Shown here one piece after another: positions 37,700 to 46,214 of a DNA stretch of 64,000 bases. The DNA comes from Oryzomicrobium sp. (GTDB taxonomy: Bacteria > Pseudomonadota > Gammaproteobacteria > Burkholderiales > Rhodocyclaceae). How positions within the stretch are numbered: the first letter of the stretch is position 1; every line of letters begins with the position of its first letter. A program made the position numbers and the translations under genes. The notes under the pieces were generated by a model. That model had not been told where the DNA came from. It did no database searches and worked only from the letters and a program-made list of their open reading frames with translations. Where the stretch lies: contig NZ_JAJTBG010000001.1 in assembly GCF_021287045.1 (NCBI RefSeq), forward strand, positions 248,001 to 312,000. The letters are read 5' to 3'.

Positions 37700-38560
37700 A
37701 TGTTTTTGATCATCGGCTATGTTGTCGTCCTTGGCTCCGTGCTGGGCGGGTTCATGCTCGCCGGCGGTCACCTGGGCGCACTGGTCCAACCCACCGAGCT
37801 GATCATCATTGCCGGCGCCGCCGGCGGCGCCTTCTTCGTCGCCAACCCGCCCAAGTCGATCAAGGCGGTGTTCAAGGCCCTGCCGTCCGCCTTCAAGGGC
37901 TCCCGCTACACCAAGGCCCTGTACATGGACCTGCTGGCGCTGCTGTTCGAACTGCTCGCCAAGGTGCGCAAGGAAGGCCTGATGTCCATCGAGGCCGACG
38001 TGGAGAACCCGGAGCAGAGCCCGATCTTCACCAAGTACCCGAGCATCAGCGGCGACCACCATGCGGTGGAGTTCCTGACCGACTACCTGCGCATGATGGT
38101 GGGGGGCAACCTGAACGCCTTCGAGATCGAAAACCTGATGGACAACGAGATCGAAACCCACCACCACGAGGCCGAGGTGCCCGTGGCCGCCATCAACCGC
38201 CTGGCCGACGGCATGCCGGCCTTCGGTATCGTGGCCTGCGTGATGGGCGTGGTGCACACCATGGAGTCGGTGGGCATCCCCCCCGCCGAGCTGGGCAAGC
38301 TGATCGCCGCGGCGCTGGTGGGTACCTTCCTCGGTATTCTGCTGGCCTACGGCTTCATCGGCCCGGTGGCCAGCCTGCTCGAACAGAAGGCCAGCGAAGA
38401 GACCAAGATGTACCAGTGCATGAAGGTGGTGCTGCTGGCCTCCATGTCGGGCTATGCCCCTCAGGTGGCGATCGAGTTTGGCCGCAAGGTGCTGTTCTCC
38501 AGCGAACGTCCGACCTTCCGCGAGCTGGAAGACGAGATCAAGGCCCGCAAGGGCAAGTAA
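37700..38560 (+). CDS. motA: Flagellar motor stator protein MotA
   Basis: Inner-membrane stator subunit that couples ion flow to flagellar rotation. The 286 residues have four TM helices: two N-terminal (LIIGYVVVLGSVLGGFMLAGG, IIIAGAAGGAFFVANPP) and two C-terminal (GIVACVMGVVHTMESVG, AALVGTFLGILLAYGFIGPVA). A cytoplasmic loop with charged residues that contact FliG separates the pairs. Length is normal for the proton-type MotA. The start at 37700 gives the canonical MFLIIGYVVVLGSV. motB follows after 21 nt. A second stator set, motC-motD, lies 18 kb downstream. Confidence 0.96.
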   Translation: MFLIIGYVVVLGSVLGGFMLAGGHLGALVQPTELIIIAGAAGGAFFVANPPKSIKAVFKALPSAFKGSRYTKALYMDLLALLFELLAKVRKEGLMSIEADVENPEQSPIFTKYPSISGDHHAVEFLTDYLRMMVGGNLNAFEIENLMDNEIETHHHEAEVPVAAINRLADGMPAFGIVACVMGVVHTMESVGIPPAELGKLIAAALVGTFLGILLAYGFIGPVASLLEQKASEETKMYQCMKVVLLASMSGYAPQVAIEFGRKVLFSSERPTFRELEDEIKARKGK

Positions 38561-38581
38561 GGCGGGCCGAGGACTATCACG

Positions 38582-39517
38582 GTGAGCGACGACTCCCAGC
38601 GCCCGATTATCGTCAAGCGCATCAAGAAGGGTGGCCACGGCCACCACGGTGGTGCGTGGAAGATCGCCTATGCCGACTTCGTGACGGCGATGATGGCCTT
38701 CTTTCTTTTGATGTGGCTGCTCGGCTCCACCGCCAAGGGGGATTTCGAGGGCATTTCCGAATACTTCAAGACGCCTCTCAAGGTGGCCCTCTACGGCGGC
38801 GACAACGGCACCGGCGATTCGTCGTCGGTGGTCAAGGGCGGCGGCAAGGATCTGACCCGTTCCGCCGGCCAGGTGAAGAAGGGCGAGATCGAGGCCAAGA
38901 GCAAGTCCTTCACTACCAAGGAGGCCGCCCTGGAGTTCGAGCGCAAGGAAAGGGCCATCCTGGGTGAATTGAAGAACCGCATCGAGGAGGTGATCGACAA
39001 GACGCCGACCCTCAAGCAGTTCAAGAGCCAGTTGCTGCTCGACATCACCAGCGAGGGCCTGCGCATCCAGATCGTGGACGAGCAGAACCGGCCGATGTTC
39101 GACCTCTCCAGCGCGGACCTGAAACCCTACACCCGGGACCTGCTGCGCGAGATCGCCAAGATTCTGGAGCAGGTGCCGAACAAGGTGAGCATTTCCGGAC
39201 ACACCGACGCGGCCCAGTATTCCGGCGGCGCCCGGGGCTTTTCCAACTGGGAGCTATCGTCGATGCGCGCCAATGCCTGCCGTCGCGAACTGGTGAACGG
39301 CGGCATGAACGACAGCAAGGTGCTGCGGGTAGTGGGCATGTCGTCTACCGTCATGTTCGACAAGAACGATCCCCTCAACCCGGTGAACCGCCGTATCAGC
39401 ATCGTTGTCCTGAACAAGAAGACCGAAGAAGCCTTCCTGCGCGAGGGCGATCCCGAGGCCGACGCGCCGGCCGTGCCGGCCGAAAGCCTGGTCGGCGGCG
39501 CCCAGGAAGGGCGCTGA
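38582..39517 (+). CDS. motB: Flagellar motor stator protein MotB
   Basis: Stator subunit with a single N-terminal TM helix and a peptidoglycan-binding OmpA-like C-terminus. The 311 residues carry the proton-binding Asp32 in AYADFVTAMMAFFLLMWLL. The OmpA-type region has VSISGHTDAAQY and NRRISIVVL. The start is a GTG at 38582. It forms a pair with motA and is separated from cheR by 102 nt containing a strong hairpin. Confidence 0.96.
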   Translation: MSDDSQRPIIVKRIKKGGHGHHGGAWKIAYADFVTAMMAFFLLMWLLGSTAKGDFEGISEYFKTPLKVALYGGDNGTGDSSSVVKGGGKDLTRSAGQVKKGEIEAKSKSFTTKEAALEFERKERAILGELKNRIEEVIDKTPTLKQFKSQLLLDITSEGLRIQIVDEQNRPMFDLSSADLKPYTRDLLREIAKILEQVPNKVSISGHTDAAQYSGGARGFSNWELSSMRANACRRELVNGGMNDSKVLRVVGMSSTVMFDKNDPLNPVNRRISIVVLNKKTEEAFLREGDPEADAPAVPAESLVGGAQEGR

Positions 39518-39526
39518 CTTTCGCGG

Positions 39527-39546
39527 CGGGGCGCCTCGGCGCCCCG
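39527..39546 (+). repeat. Perfect 9-bp hairpin between motB and cheR
   Basis: CGGGGCGCC (39527-39535) and GGCGCCCCG (39538-39546) form a perfect GC stem separated by only two bases, so the terminal pairs open in practice. There is no T-run, so it is more likely an mRNA processing or attenuation structure than a terminator. Confidence 0.45.
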
Positions 39547-39619
39547 GGAGCTTCGGCAGCAACCACGGCGTCCTGCCAGGTCAGGGGAGGGGCGCCTGTC
39601 ATGAGGTATTGTCCCGGCC

Positions 39620-40723
39620 ATGTCCGATAGCAAAAAGCCGCCGCCCGGCGGCATCCATCCCCCGGGGAGCCTCGCTCGCCCCCTGTCGTCCCCGTCGCCG
39701 ACTCCGCTTCGGCCTTCTCCTACGGGCACCGTGCCACGCCCGGTGTCGGGCGGCGCCCCGGCGGCACCGGCACGTCCGGCCGCGCCCCCGGGGCGCTCTG
39801 GTCTGGCACCAACGGTTCCGGCGACGCCCGCCCGCCCGTTGAGCGGCGCAGCCGGTACGCTTTCCTCCCTTCTGCCGTCCCGGACCGAGGGAGCCTCGCC
39901 GGTGCGGGAGTTCGAATTCACCCCGGCGGATTTTGAGCGCATCCGCAAGCTCATCCACCAGTACGCCGGCATCTCCCTGTCGCCGATCAAGCAGGACATG
40001 GTCTATTCGCGCCTGGCGCGGCGCCTGCGCGCCACCGGCAAGCGCACCTTCGCCGATTACCTGGCGATCCTGGAGAGCGGCGACCGGGCGGAGTGGGAGC
40101 GTTTCGTCAATTCGCTCACCACCAACCTCACCTCGTTCTTCCGCGAGCCGCACCATTTCCCGATCCTGGCCGACCACCTGCGCAAGATCGGTACCGGCCG
40201 GCCGATCAAGATTTGGTGCAGCGCCGCTTCCACCGGTGAGGAGCCGTACTCCATCGCCATGACGGTGATGGAAACCTTCGGCACTGCCGACGTGCCGGTG
40301 TCGATCCTGGCCACCGACCTCGATACCAACGTGCTGGCCACGGCCCAGAAGGGGGTGTATCCGGCCGACCGGGTGGACAAGATGTCGCCCGAGCGCATCA
40401 AGCGCTTCTTCCTCAAGGGCACCGGCAGCCAGGAAGGGCAACTGTGCGTGCGTCCGGAGCTGCGCAAGCTGGTCAGCTTCCAGCGCATCAACCTGCTCGA
40501 GCCCAACTGGCCGGTGAAGGGCCCTCTGGATGCCCTGTTCTGCCGCAACGTGATGATCTATTTCGACAAGCCGACCCAGTACCAGATCCTGTCCCGCTTC
40601 GCCCCCCTGATGCATCCGGACGGCCTGCTCTTCGCCGGCCATTCTGAAAGCTTCCTGCACGCCGCCGACCTGTTCCGCTCCCTGGGCAAGACGGTCTACG
40701 AACTGGCGCGGCGTCCGGCGTGA
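39620..40723 (+). CDS. cheR: Chemotaxis protein methyltransferase CheR with Pro-rich N-terminal extension
   Basis: Methylates glutamates on chemoreceptors with S-adenosylmethionine for adaptation. The CheR core (about residues 98-365) shows the N-terminal helical domain (FERIRKLIHQYAGISLSPIKQDMVYSRL), NLTSFFREPHHFP, the SAM-site WCSAASTGEEPYSIAMT, ILATDLDTNVLATA and LDALFCRNVMIYFDK. The first ~95 residues are a low-complexity Pro/Ala/Ser-rich segment not found in typical CheR, which is about 270-290 residues long. The start at 39620 is the only ATG before the core with good context. cheB follows after 58 nt. Confidence 0.94.
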   Translation: MSDSKKPPPGGIHPPGSLARPLSSPSPTPLRPSPTGTVPRPVSGGAPAAPARPAAPPGRSGLAPTVPATPARPLSGAAGTLSSLLPSRTEGASPVREFEFTPADFERIRKLIHQYAGISLSPIKQDMVYSRLARRLRATGKRTFADYLAILESGDRAEWERFVNSLTTNLTSFFREPHHFPILADHLRKIGTGRPIKIWCSAASTGEEPYSIAMTVMETFGTADVPVSILATDLDTNVLATAQKGVYPADRVDKMSPERIKRFFLKGTGSQEGQLCVRPELRKLVSFQRINLLEPNWPVKGPLDALFCRNVMIYFDKPTQYQILSRFAPLMHPDGLLFAGHSESFLHAADLFRSLGKTVYELARRPA

Positions 40724-40781
40724 TGCCCATGGGGGGCCAGTTTCCCGCCCGTGCCGCGCCGGCTTCCGGGGCTGACCGGCC

Positions 40782-41831
40782 ATGGTGATGACTCGCGTCC
40801 TGGTGGTCGACGATTCCCTGGTCATGCGGCGCCTGCTCTCTGACCTGATCGCCGCGCCAGATTTGGAGGTAGTGGGCAGCGCCGCCGATGCCCAGTCCGC
40901 CCAGGGGCGCATCAAGCTCCTGGCCCCTGACGTGGTGACCCTGGACGTGGCCATGCCCGGTACCGACGGCCTGGTCTTTCTCGAACGCCTGATGCGCCTC
41001 TCCCCGCTGCCGGTGGTGGTGGTCTCGTCCCTGGCCGGCGAGGGGTCGGATGTCCAACTGAAGGCTCTGGAGCTGGGGGCGGTGGACGTCATTGGCAAGC
41101 CCCACCAGGAAGGCGGAAGCTTTGCCGCCTACGCTGCCGAGTTGCAGGACAAGATCCGCGCCGCCAAGGGCGCCCGGCCGAAGCGTCCGGCCGGGGCGGG
41201 AGGGGCTGCGGTGGGGGCGTCCGCGCCGGCGCCGGTACGCCCCGTCCTCGGCGCGGGCAGCGGCAAGGTGCTGTTCGTCGGCGCCTCCACCGGCGGCACC
41301 GAAGCGATCAAGGCTTTTCTTTCCGGCATGCCGGCGGATTGCCCGCCGACCCTGGTGGTGCAGCACATGCCCGAAACCTTCACCGGCTCCTTCGCCCGCC
41401 GGCTGGACAGCCTGTGCGCCCCCCGGGTGGTGGAATCCCAGGGCGACGAGCGACTCGAACCCGGCATTGTCTTCATCGCCCCGGGGCACTCCCACCTGCT
41501 GGTCAAGCGCACCCCGGCCGGGCTGGTCACCGAACTGTCCAAGGCGCCGCCCATGAACCGGCACCGTCCTTCGGTAGACGTGCTGTTTTCTTCCGCCGCC
41601 GAGGTGGTGGGGCGCAACGCCGTCGGCGTGATCCTTACCGGCATGGGCAAGGACGGCGCCCAGGGGCTGCTCGCCATGCGCCGCGCCGGCGCCCACACCT
41701 ATGGCCAGGACGAAGCGTCCTGCGTGGTCTATGGCATGCCCCGGGAAGCGGCGGTCCTGGGGGCGGTGGAGGAGGTTGCCAGCCTGGGCGAGCTGTCCCG
41801 GCGGGTGCTGGCCGGGCTACATCGTGTGTGA
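40782..41831 (+). CDS. cheB: Chemotaxis response regulator and protein-glutamate methylesterase CheB
   Basis: Removes methyl groups from chemoreceptors and deamidates glutamines. The receiver domain has the acidic pair Asp10-Asp11 and the phospho-acceptor Asp55 (VVTLDVAMPGTDG). A Pro/Ala linker (about 130-160) follows. The esterase domain carries the triad Ser169 (GASTGGTEAI), His195 (VQHMPETF) and Asp291 (GMGKDGAQG). The 349 residues are normal. Two in-frame ATGs (40782, 40788) are possible. No cheD lies between cheR and cheB, unlike in many related clusters. Confidence 0.95.
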   Translation: MVMTRVLVVDDSLVMRRLLSDLIAAPDLEVVGSAADAQSAQGRIKLLAPDVVTLDVAMPGTDGLVFLERLMRLSPLPVVVVSSLAGEGSDVQLKALELGAVDVIGKPHQEGGSFAAYAAELQDKIRAAKGARPKRPAGAGGAAVGASAPAPVRPVLGAGSGKVLFVGASTGGTEAIKAFLSGMPADCPPTLVVQHMPETFTGSFARRLDSLCAPRVVESQGDERLEPGIVFIAPGHSHLLVKRTPAGLVTELSKAPPMNRHRPSVDVLFSSAAEVVGRNAVGVILTGMGKDGAQGLLAMRRAGAHTYGQDEASCVVYGMPREAAVLGAVEEVASLGELSRRVLAGLHRV

Positions 41832-42020
41832 TTTCGTGTGATTTGGCACGGTCGGCAGCGGCCTGACGCGATGCCGGACAGCATTCCCGGTTCCACCGAA
41901 GGCGCCGCCGCAAGTATCATGGAATAACCCATAAGCGTGGCCGCCCTGCCCGATGCCGGGCGGTCCGGATAAGCGATGATCGGCCGGCTTGCCGGCGCCG
42001 ACTGGCGGAGGAGTGATTCG

Positions 42021-43712
42021 ATGAAAATTGGGGCGAAGATTTCCCTGGCGCTCGTGTTCGCGGTTCTCCTGGCGCTTGGCGGAGGCTATGCACTGGGGCA
42101 GGCGGGCGCCGCCCAGGCGCTCTGGCTGGGGGCGGCGGCCGTGCTGGCGGTGCTGGCCTGGGGCGGCGGGGCCGTGCTGGCCCGGTCCCTGCTGGCGCCG
42201 GTGCGTGCCTTGCAACAGACCCTGGAAAAAACCTATGCCGATGGGGACTTGACCCGCCGTGCCCCCACCGACGGCCCTGCCGACCTGGCCGCCGCCGCCC
42301 AGGCCTACAACCGCTTGGTGGGCAGCATCCAGACCATCATCGGCAAGGTCTTCTTCAATTCCCGGGAAGTGGGGCGGGCGGCGCGCCAGCTGGTGGGCGA
42401 GGCCAACCAGGTGGCCGGCGGCTCGGCCCGTCAGCACGATGCCGCCCAGGCTTCCGCTGCCTCGATGAATGTGCTGTCGGAGCGCTTGGGCGAGGTCAGC
42501 GCCAAGGCCGGCGAAACGGCTGAGATCGCCGAGACCGCCACCGCCCTGTCGGCCGAAGGGGAGGGGATCGTGGCCGAGGCGGCCCAAGAGATGGGGCGGA
42601 TCGCCGCCTCGGTGGACCAGTCGGCACAGGTGCTCCAGGCCCTGGGTGAGCGCTCCGAGGCCATTTCCGGCATCGTCCGCACCATCCGCGAGATCGCTGA
42701 TCAGACCAACCTGCTGGCGCTCAATGCCGCCATCGAGGCTGCCCGGGCCGGCGAGGCGGGCCGCGGCTTCGCCGTGGTGGCCGACGAGGTGCGCAAGCTG
42801 GCCGAGCGCACGTCCCTGGCCACCGGCGAGATCACTGGGGTGATCGGCGCGATCCAGACCGAGACCCGTTCGGCCATCGGCAGCATCGGCGCGGGGTCGG
42901 CCCAGGCCGTGCAGGGCGCGGCCCTGGCCCGGCAGGCGGCGGAAGCCCTGGCCCGGATCAACGCCGGCGCCCGGGATACCCAGGACAAGGTGCGCGCCAT
43001 TGCCGCCACCATCGACGACCAGAGCCGCAGCGGGCAGGAGATCGCCGCCCATGTCAGCGAGATCATGTCCATGGTCGAGGCCAACAGCGCCTCGTCCGAC
43101 GCGGCGCTGCGCGAAGCCCGCCATCTGGAATACCTGTCCGCCAACCTGAACGAGATCGGCGACGTGTTCCGCCTGGGCGAGGCCGGCGACCGGGCCCTGT
43201 CCATCCATTCCGGCATGCCCGGTGTGGTGGAGCAGGCGGCGCGGGCCGTTTCCGAAGTCTTTTCCCAGGCCGTGGCCCGGGGCAAGGTCGGGGCGGACGA
43301 TCTGTTCGACGGACAGTACCAGCCGATTTCCGGCACCAAGCCGCAAAAATTCTTGACCCGCTTCGACGCCTTCGCCGACGGCGTGCTGCCCGCCGTCCAG
43401 GAGCCCCTGCTCCAGCGGCACCCGGAAATCGTCTATGCCATCGCCTGCGACGCCCGGGGTTACGTACCGACCCATAACCAGCGTTTTTCCCAGCCGCTCA
43501 CCGGGGACGAAAAGAAGGATTTCGTCGGCAACCGCACCAAGCGCATCTTCGACGACCCCGTGGGCAAGCGCTGCGGCGCCCATACCCAGCCTTTCCTGCT
43601 ACAGACCTACAGGCGCGACACGGGGGAGATCATGCATGACATTTCGGCCCCGGTTTACGTCGATGGCCGGCACTGGGGAGGGTTCCGCATCGGCTACAGA
43701 ACGGAAGGATGA
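42021..43712 (+). CDS. Methyl-accepting chemotaxis protein with C-terminal sensor-like domain
   Basis: Chemoreceptor with an unusual layout. In the 563 residues, two TM helices (about 7-25 and 33-53) are separated by only a few residues, so there is no periplasmic ligand domain. A HAMP-like region follows (about 55-110). The signalling hairpin ([40 protein letters not shown]) comes next. After it is a further ~150-residue cytosolic domain (about 410-563) with [52 protein letters not shown] and HWGGFRIGY, which resembles a Cache/PAS-like sensor. GGCGGAGGAG precedes the chosen ATG. It probably senses an internal or metabolic cue. Confidence 0.9.
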   Translation: MKIGAKISLALVFAVLLALGGGYALGQAGAAQALWLGAAAVLAVLAWGGGAVLARSLLAPVRALQQTLEKTYADGDLTRRAPTDGPADLAAAAQAYNRLVGSIQTIIGKVFFNSREVGRAARQLVGEANQVAGGSARQHDAAQASAASMNVLSERLGEVSAKAGETAEIAETATALSAEGEGIVAEAAQEMGRIAASVDQSAQVLQALGERSEAISGIVRTIREIADQTNLLALNAAIEAARAGEAGRGFAVVADEVRKLAERTSLATGEITGVIGAIQTETRSAIGSIGAGSAQAVQGAALARQAAEALARINAGARDTQDKVRAIAATIDDQSRSGQEIAAHVSEIMSMVEANSASSDAALREARHLEYLSANLNEIGDVFRLGEAGDRALSIHSGMPGVVEQAARAVSEVFSQAVARGKVGADDLFDGQYQPISGTKPQKFLTRFDAFADGVLPAVQEPLLQRHPEIVYAIACDARGYVPTHNQRFSQPLTGDEKKDFVGNRTKRIFDDPVGKRCGAHTQPFLLQTYRRDTGEIMHDISAPVYVDGRHWGGFRIGYRTEG

Positions 43713-43730
43713 GGCCGTTCATACAGAATG

Positions 43731-43757
43731 ACAAAAATTACGTGTATGCTCCGATTG
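43731..43757 (+). promoter_or_regulatory. Possible sigma-28 promoter for cheV-cheV-cheY-cheZ-cheA
   Basis: ACAAAAAT (43731-43738) and TCCGATTG (43750-43757) are separated by 11 nt, a partial match to TAAAGTTT-N11-GCCGATAA. It lies 88 bp upstream of the first cheV, where a promoter is expected. Confidence 0.35.
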
Positions 43758-43845
43758 AGCGGCATTTCGTCCGAATCCGTTAAAATTCGCCGCCCGCGCA
43801 CCACTGAATTTCCGATTCAGAAGATCCCGCGGCCTGGGAGAAACA

Positions 43846-44811
43846 ATGTCTGAACTGCTGAAGAGCATCGACGCCCGGACCAAACTGGCCGGCACCAACA
43901 AACTGGAAATCCTCCTGTTCACCTTGGGACAGGATGCCCGCAACGGCCGCAAGGAAACGTTCGGCATCAACGTCTTCAAGGTGCGGGAAGTGATGCGCAC
44001 GCCGCCGATCACCTCGGCACCGGAAATGCCGGCGTCGGTCGAGGGCATGGTCAGCCTGCGCGGCGCCCTGGTGCCGGTGGTGGACCTGGCCAAGTACGCC
44101 GGCGTCCAGACCGAGTCGCCCCGGGACATCATGATCGTCACCGAGTACAACGGCCACACCCAGGGCTTCCTGGTCGAAGCCGTCGATACCATCCTGCGCC
44201 TGGACTGGAGCCAGATGCGGGTGCCGCCGGAAATGCTGGTGGCCGAGATGGGCGGCCTGGTCACCGCCGTGACCGAGCTGCGCGACAACCGGCTGGTGAT
44301 GATGATGGACGTGGAGAAGGTGCTTTCCGAGACCTCCCGCTACGACGACGAATTCCAGTTCCGCACGATCCGCCCGATCGACCGGCCCGACTGTACCGTG
44401 CTCTTCGCCGACGATTCCATCGTCGCCCGCAAGCAGATTCAGCGCACCCTCGACGCCATGGGCGTGCGCTACGTGGCGGCCATCAACGGCCGCCAAGCTC
44501 TCTCCGAACTGGAGAAGCTGGCCACCTACGCCCAGGGCCAGGGCAAGCCGACCAGCGATGTGGTGAGCCTGGTGCTCACCGATATCGAGATGCCTGAACT
44601 GGACGGCTACATGCTGACCAAGCAGATCAAGACCGATCCGCGCTTCGCCAACATTCCAGTGATCATGCATTCGTCCCTGTCCGGCATGTCCAACCAGAAG
44701 CTCGGCCTGTCGGTCGGCGTTGACGAATACGTGGCCAAGTTCGAACCGCAGCGTCTGGCCGAAACCCTGGCCCGGCGCCTGGGGGCATCTCTGCCCGTCG
44801 AGGCGGAATAA
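43846..44811 (+). CDS. cheV: Chemotaxis coupling protein CheV (first copy)
   Basis: CheW-like coupling domain fused to a receiver domain. It links receptors to CheA and can be tuned by phosphorylation. The 321 residues comprise a CheW fold (about 1-165: TFGINVFKVREVMRTPPIT, VEGMVSLRGALVPVVDLAKY) and a receiver (about 180-310) with ADDS and the phospho-acceptor in LVLTDIEMPELDGYML. It is followed after 15 nt by a second cheV. No cheW is present in this locus, so these two proteins may carry the coupling function. Confidence 0.94.
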   Translation: MSELLKSIDARTKLAGTNKLEILLFTLGQDARNGRKETFGINVFKVREVMRTPPITSAPEMPASVEGMVSLRGALVPVVDLAKYAGVQTESPRDIMIVTEYNGHTQGFLVEAVDTILRLDWSQMRVPPEMLVAEMGGLVTAVTELRDNRLVMMMDVEKVLSETSRYDDEFQFRTIRPIDRPDCTVLFADDSIVARKQIQRTLDAMGVRYVAAINGRQALSELEKLATYAQGQGKPTSDVVSLVLTDIEMPELDGYMLTKQIKTDPRFANIPVIMHSSLSGMSNQKLGLSVGVDEYVAKFEPQRLAETLARRLGASLPVEAE

Positions 44812-44826
44812 GGTTCGCAGGGGACG

Positions 44827-45771
44827 ATGACGATGAATCTTGCTGACAAGAAAAACCTGCTGGAAAGCGTGGATGCCCGCACCAAGCTGGCCGGCTCCAA
44901 TCAGATGGAAATCCTGCTGTTTTCCCTGGGCACCCGGGAAACCTTCGGGATCAACGTGTTCAAGGTGCGCGAAGTGGGGCGAACCCCCCACATCACCAGG
45001 ACCCCCAACATGCCCCGCGGCGTGGAAGGCCTGATCTCCCTGCGCGGCAATGTCATTCCCGTGCTGTCCCTGTCCTCCTTCCTGCAACTGGACGGCGAGG
45101 CGCCGGCCATCGGCAAGTCGATGATGGTGGCCGAATACAGCCGCCGCACCCTGGGCTTCCTGGTGGACGAGGTGGATCGCATCATCCGGGTGGACTGGGA
45201 AAAGGTGAAGGCGCCCGAATCGGTGCTGGTCGCCAACCAGGGCCTCATTTCCGCCGTCATCGAGCTCGAAGGCGGCCACCTGGTGTCGATCCTCGACGTG
45301 GAGCAGATACTGGCCAACGCCTTCGGCGAGGCCGTGGTGGTGGACATCGCCCCGGCCAGCGTCGAGGAGGACACTACCGTCTTCTTCGCCGACGATTCCA
45401 TCGTCGCCCGCAAGAAGATCGCCGAGGTGCTCGACAAGCTCGGCGTCAAGCACAAGCATGCCACCAACGGCGCCGAGGCCCTGTCCCGGCTCCAGGCCAT
45501 CGCCGCCCACTGCCAGCAGATTCACAAGTCGGTGCGCGACGAGATTCGCTTGATCCTGGTGGATGCCGAAATGCCGGAAATGGACGGCTACGTCCTGACC
45601 AAGAACATCAAGGCCGACCCCCGCTTCGACGGGGTGCCGGTGGTGATGCACTCCTCCCTGTCGTCCGAAGCCAACCGCGCCATGGGCAAGGCGGTGGGTG
45701 TCGATGCCTACGTGGGGAAATTCGACGCCGAAATCCTGGCCGATACCCTGCGCCCCCTCGTGGAACGTTGA
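44827..45771 (+). CDS. cheV: Chemotaxis coupling protein CheV (second copy)
   Basis: Paralogue of the preceding gene with the same CheW-receiver layout in 314 residues. The two share the N-terminal block VDARTKLAGxNxMEILLF and the TFGINVFKVREV motif but diverge elsewhere, so the duplication is old and not recent. The receiver has the ADDS acidic pair and an acceptor in LILVDAEMPEMDGYVL. The start is ATG at 44827, with a second in-frame ATG at 44833. Diversification suggests that each serves different receptors or roles. Confidence 0.93.
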   Translation: MTMNLADKKNLLESVDARTKLAGSNQMEILLFSLGTRETFGINVFKVREVGRTPHITRTPNMPRGVEGLISLRGNVIPVLSLSSFLQLDGEAPAIGKSMMVAEYSRRTLGFLVDEVDRIIRVDWEKVKAPESVLVANQGLISAVIELEGGHLVSILDVEQILANAFGEAVVVDIAPASVEEDTTVFFADDSIVARKKIAEVLDKLGVKHKHATNGAEALSRLQAIAAHCQQIHKSVRDEIRLILVDAEMPEMDGYVLTKNIKADPRFDGVPVVMHSSLSSEANRAMGKAVGVDAYVGKFDAEILADTLRPLVER

Positions 45772-45821
45772 TTCCTTCCCCCTCAGAGACACCCGCTAAG
45801 AATTAGAACCGGAGTCACGCC

Positions 45822-46211
45822 ATGCCCGATCCCAAGATGAAATTCCTGGTGGTGGACGACTTTTCGACCATGCGTCGAATCGTCCGCAACCTGCTCAAGG
45901 AGCTAGGCTTCACCAACGTCGACGAAGCCGAGGACGGCGCGATCGCACTGCAAAAACTCCAGGCTGGCGGCATCGATTTCGTCGTCACCGACTGGAACAT
46001 GCCGAACATGGATGGCCTTACCCTGCTGCAGACCATCCGCGCCACACCGACGCTGAAACACCTGCCGGTGCTGATGATCACCGCCGAGGCCAAGCGCGAG
46101 AACATCATCGCAGCGGCTCAGGCCGGCGCGAGCGGTTATATCGTCAAACCGTTCACGTCGGCGGTGTTGAGCGAAAAGCTGCAGAAGATTTTTGAAAAGA
46201 TGGGGGTCTGA
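45822..46211 (+). CDS. cheY: Chemotaxis response regulator CheY
   Basis: Single-domain response regulator whose phosphorylated form binds FliM and switches flagellar rotation. The 129 residues have the acidic pair Asp12-Asp13, the phospho-acceptor Asp57 ([12 protein letters not shown]), the switch Thr/Ser region [11 protein letters not shown] and the conserved Lys in YIVKPFT. The family-typical start [19 protein letters not shown] supports the ATG at 45822. cheZ follows with the ATG 3 nt past the stop. Confidence 0.97.
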   Translation: MPDPKMKFLVVDDFSTMRRIVRNLLKELGFTNVDEAEDGAIALQKLQAGGIDFVVTDWNMPNMDGLTLLQTIRATPTLKHLPVLMITAEAKRENIIAAAQAGASGYIVKPFTSAVLSEKLQKIFEKMGV

Positions 46212-46214
46212 TTG

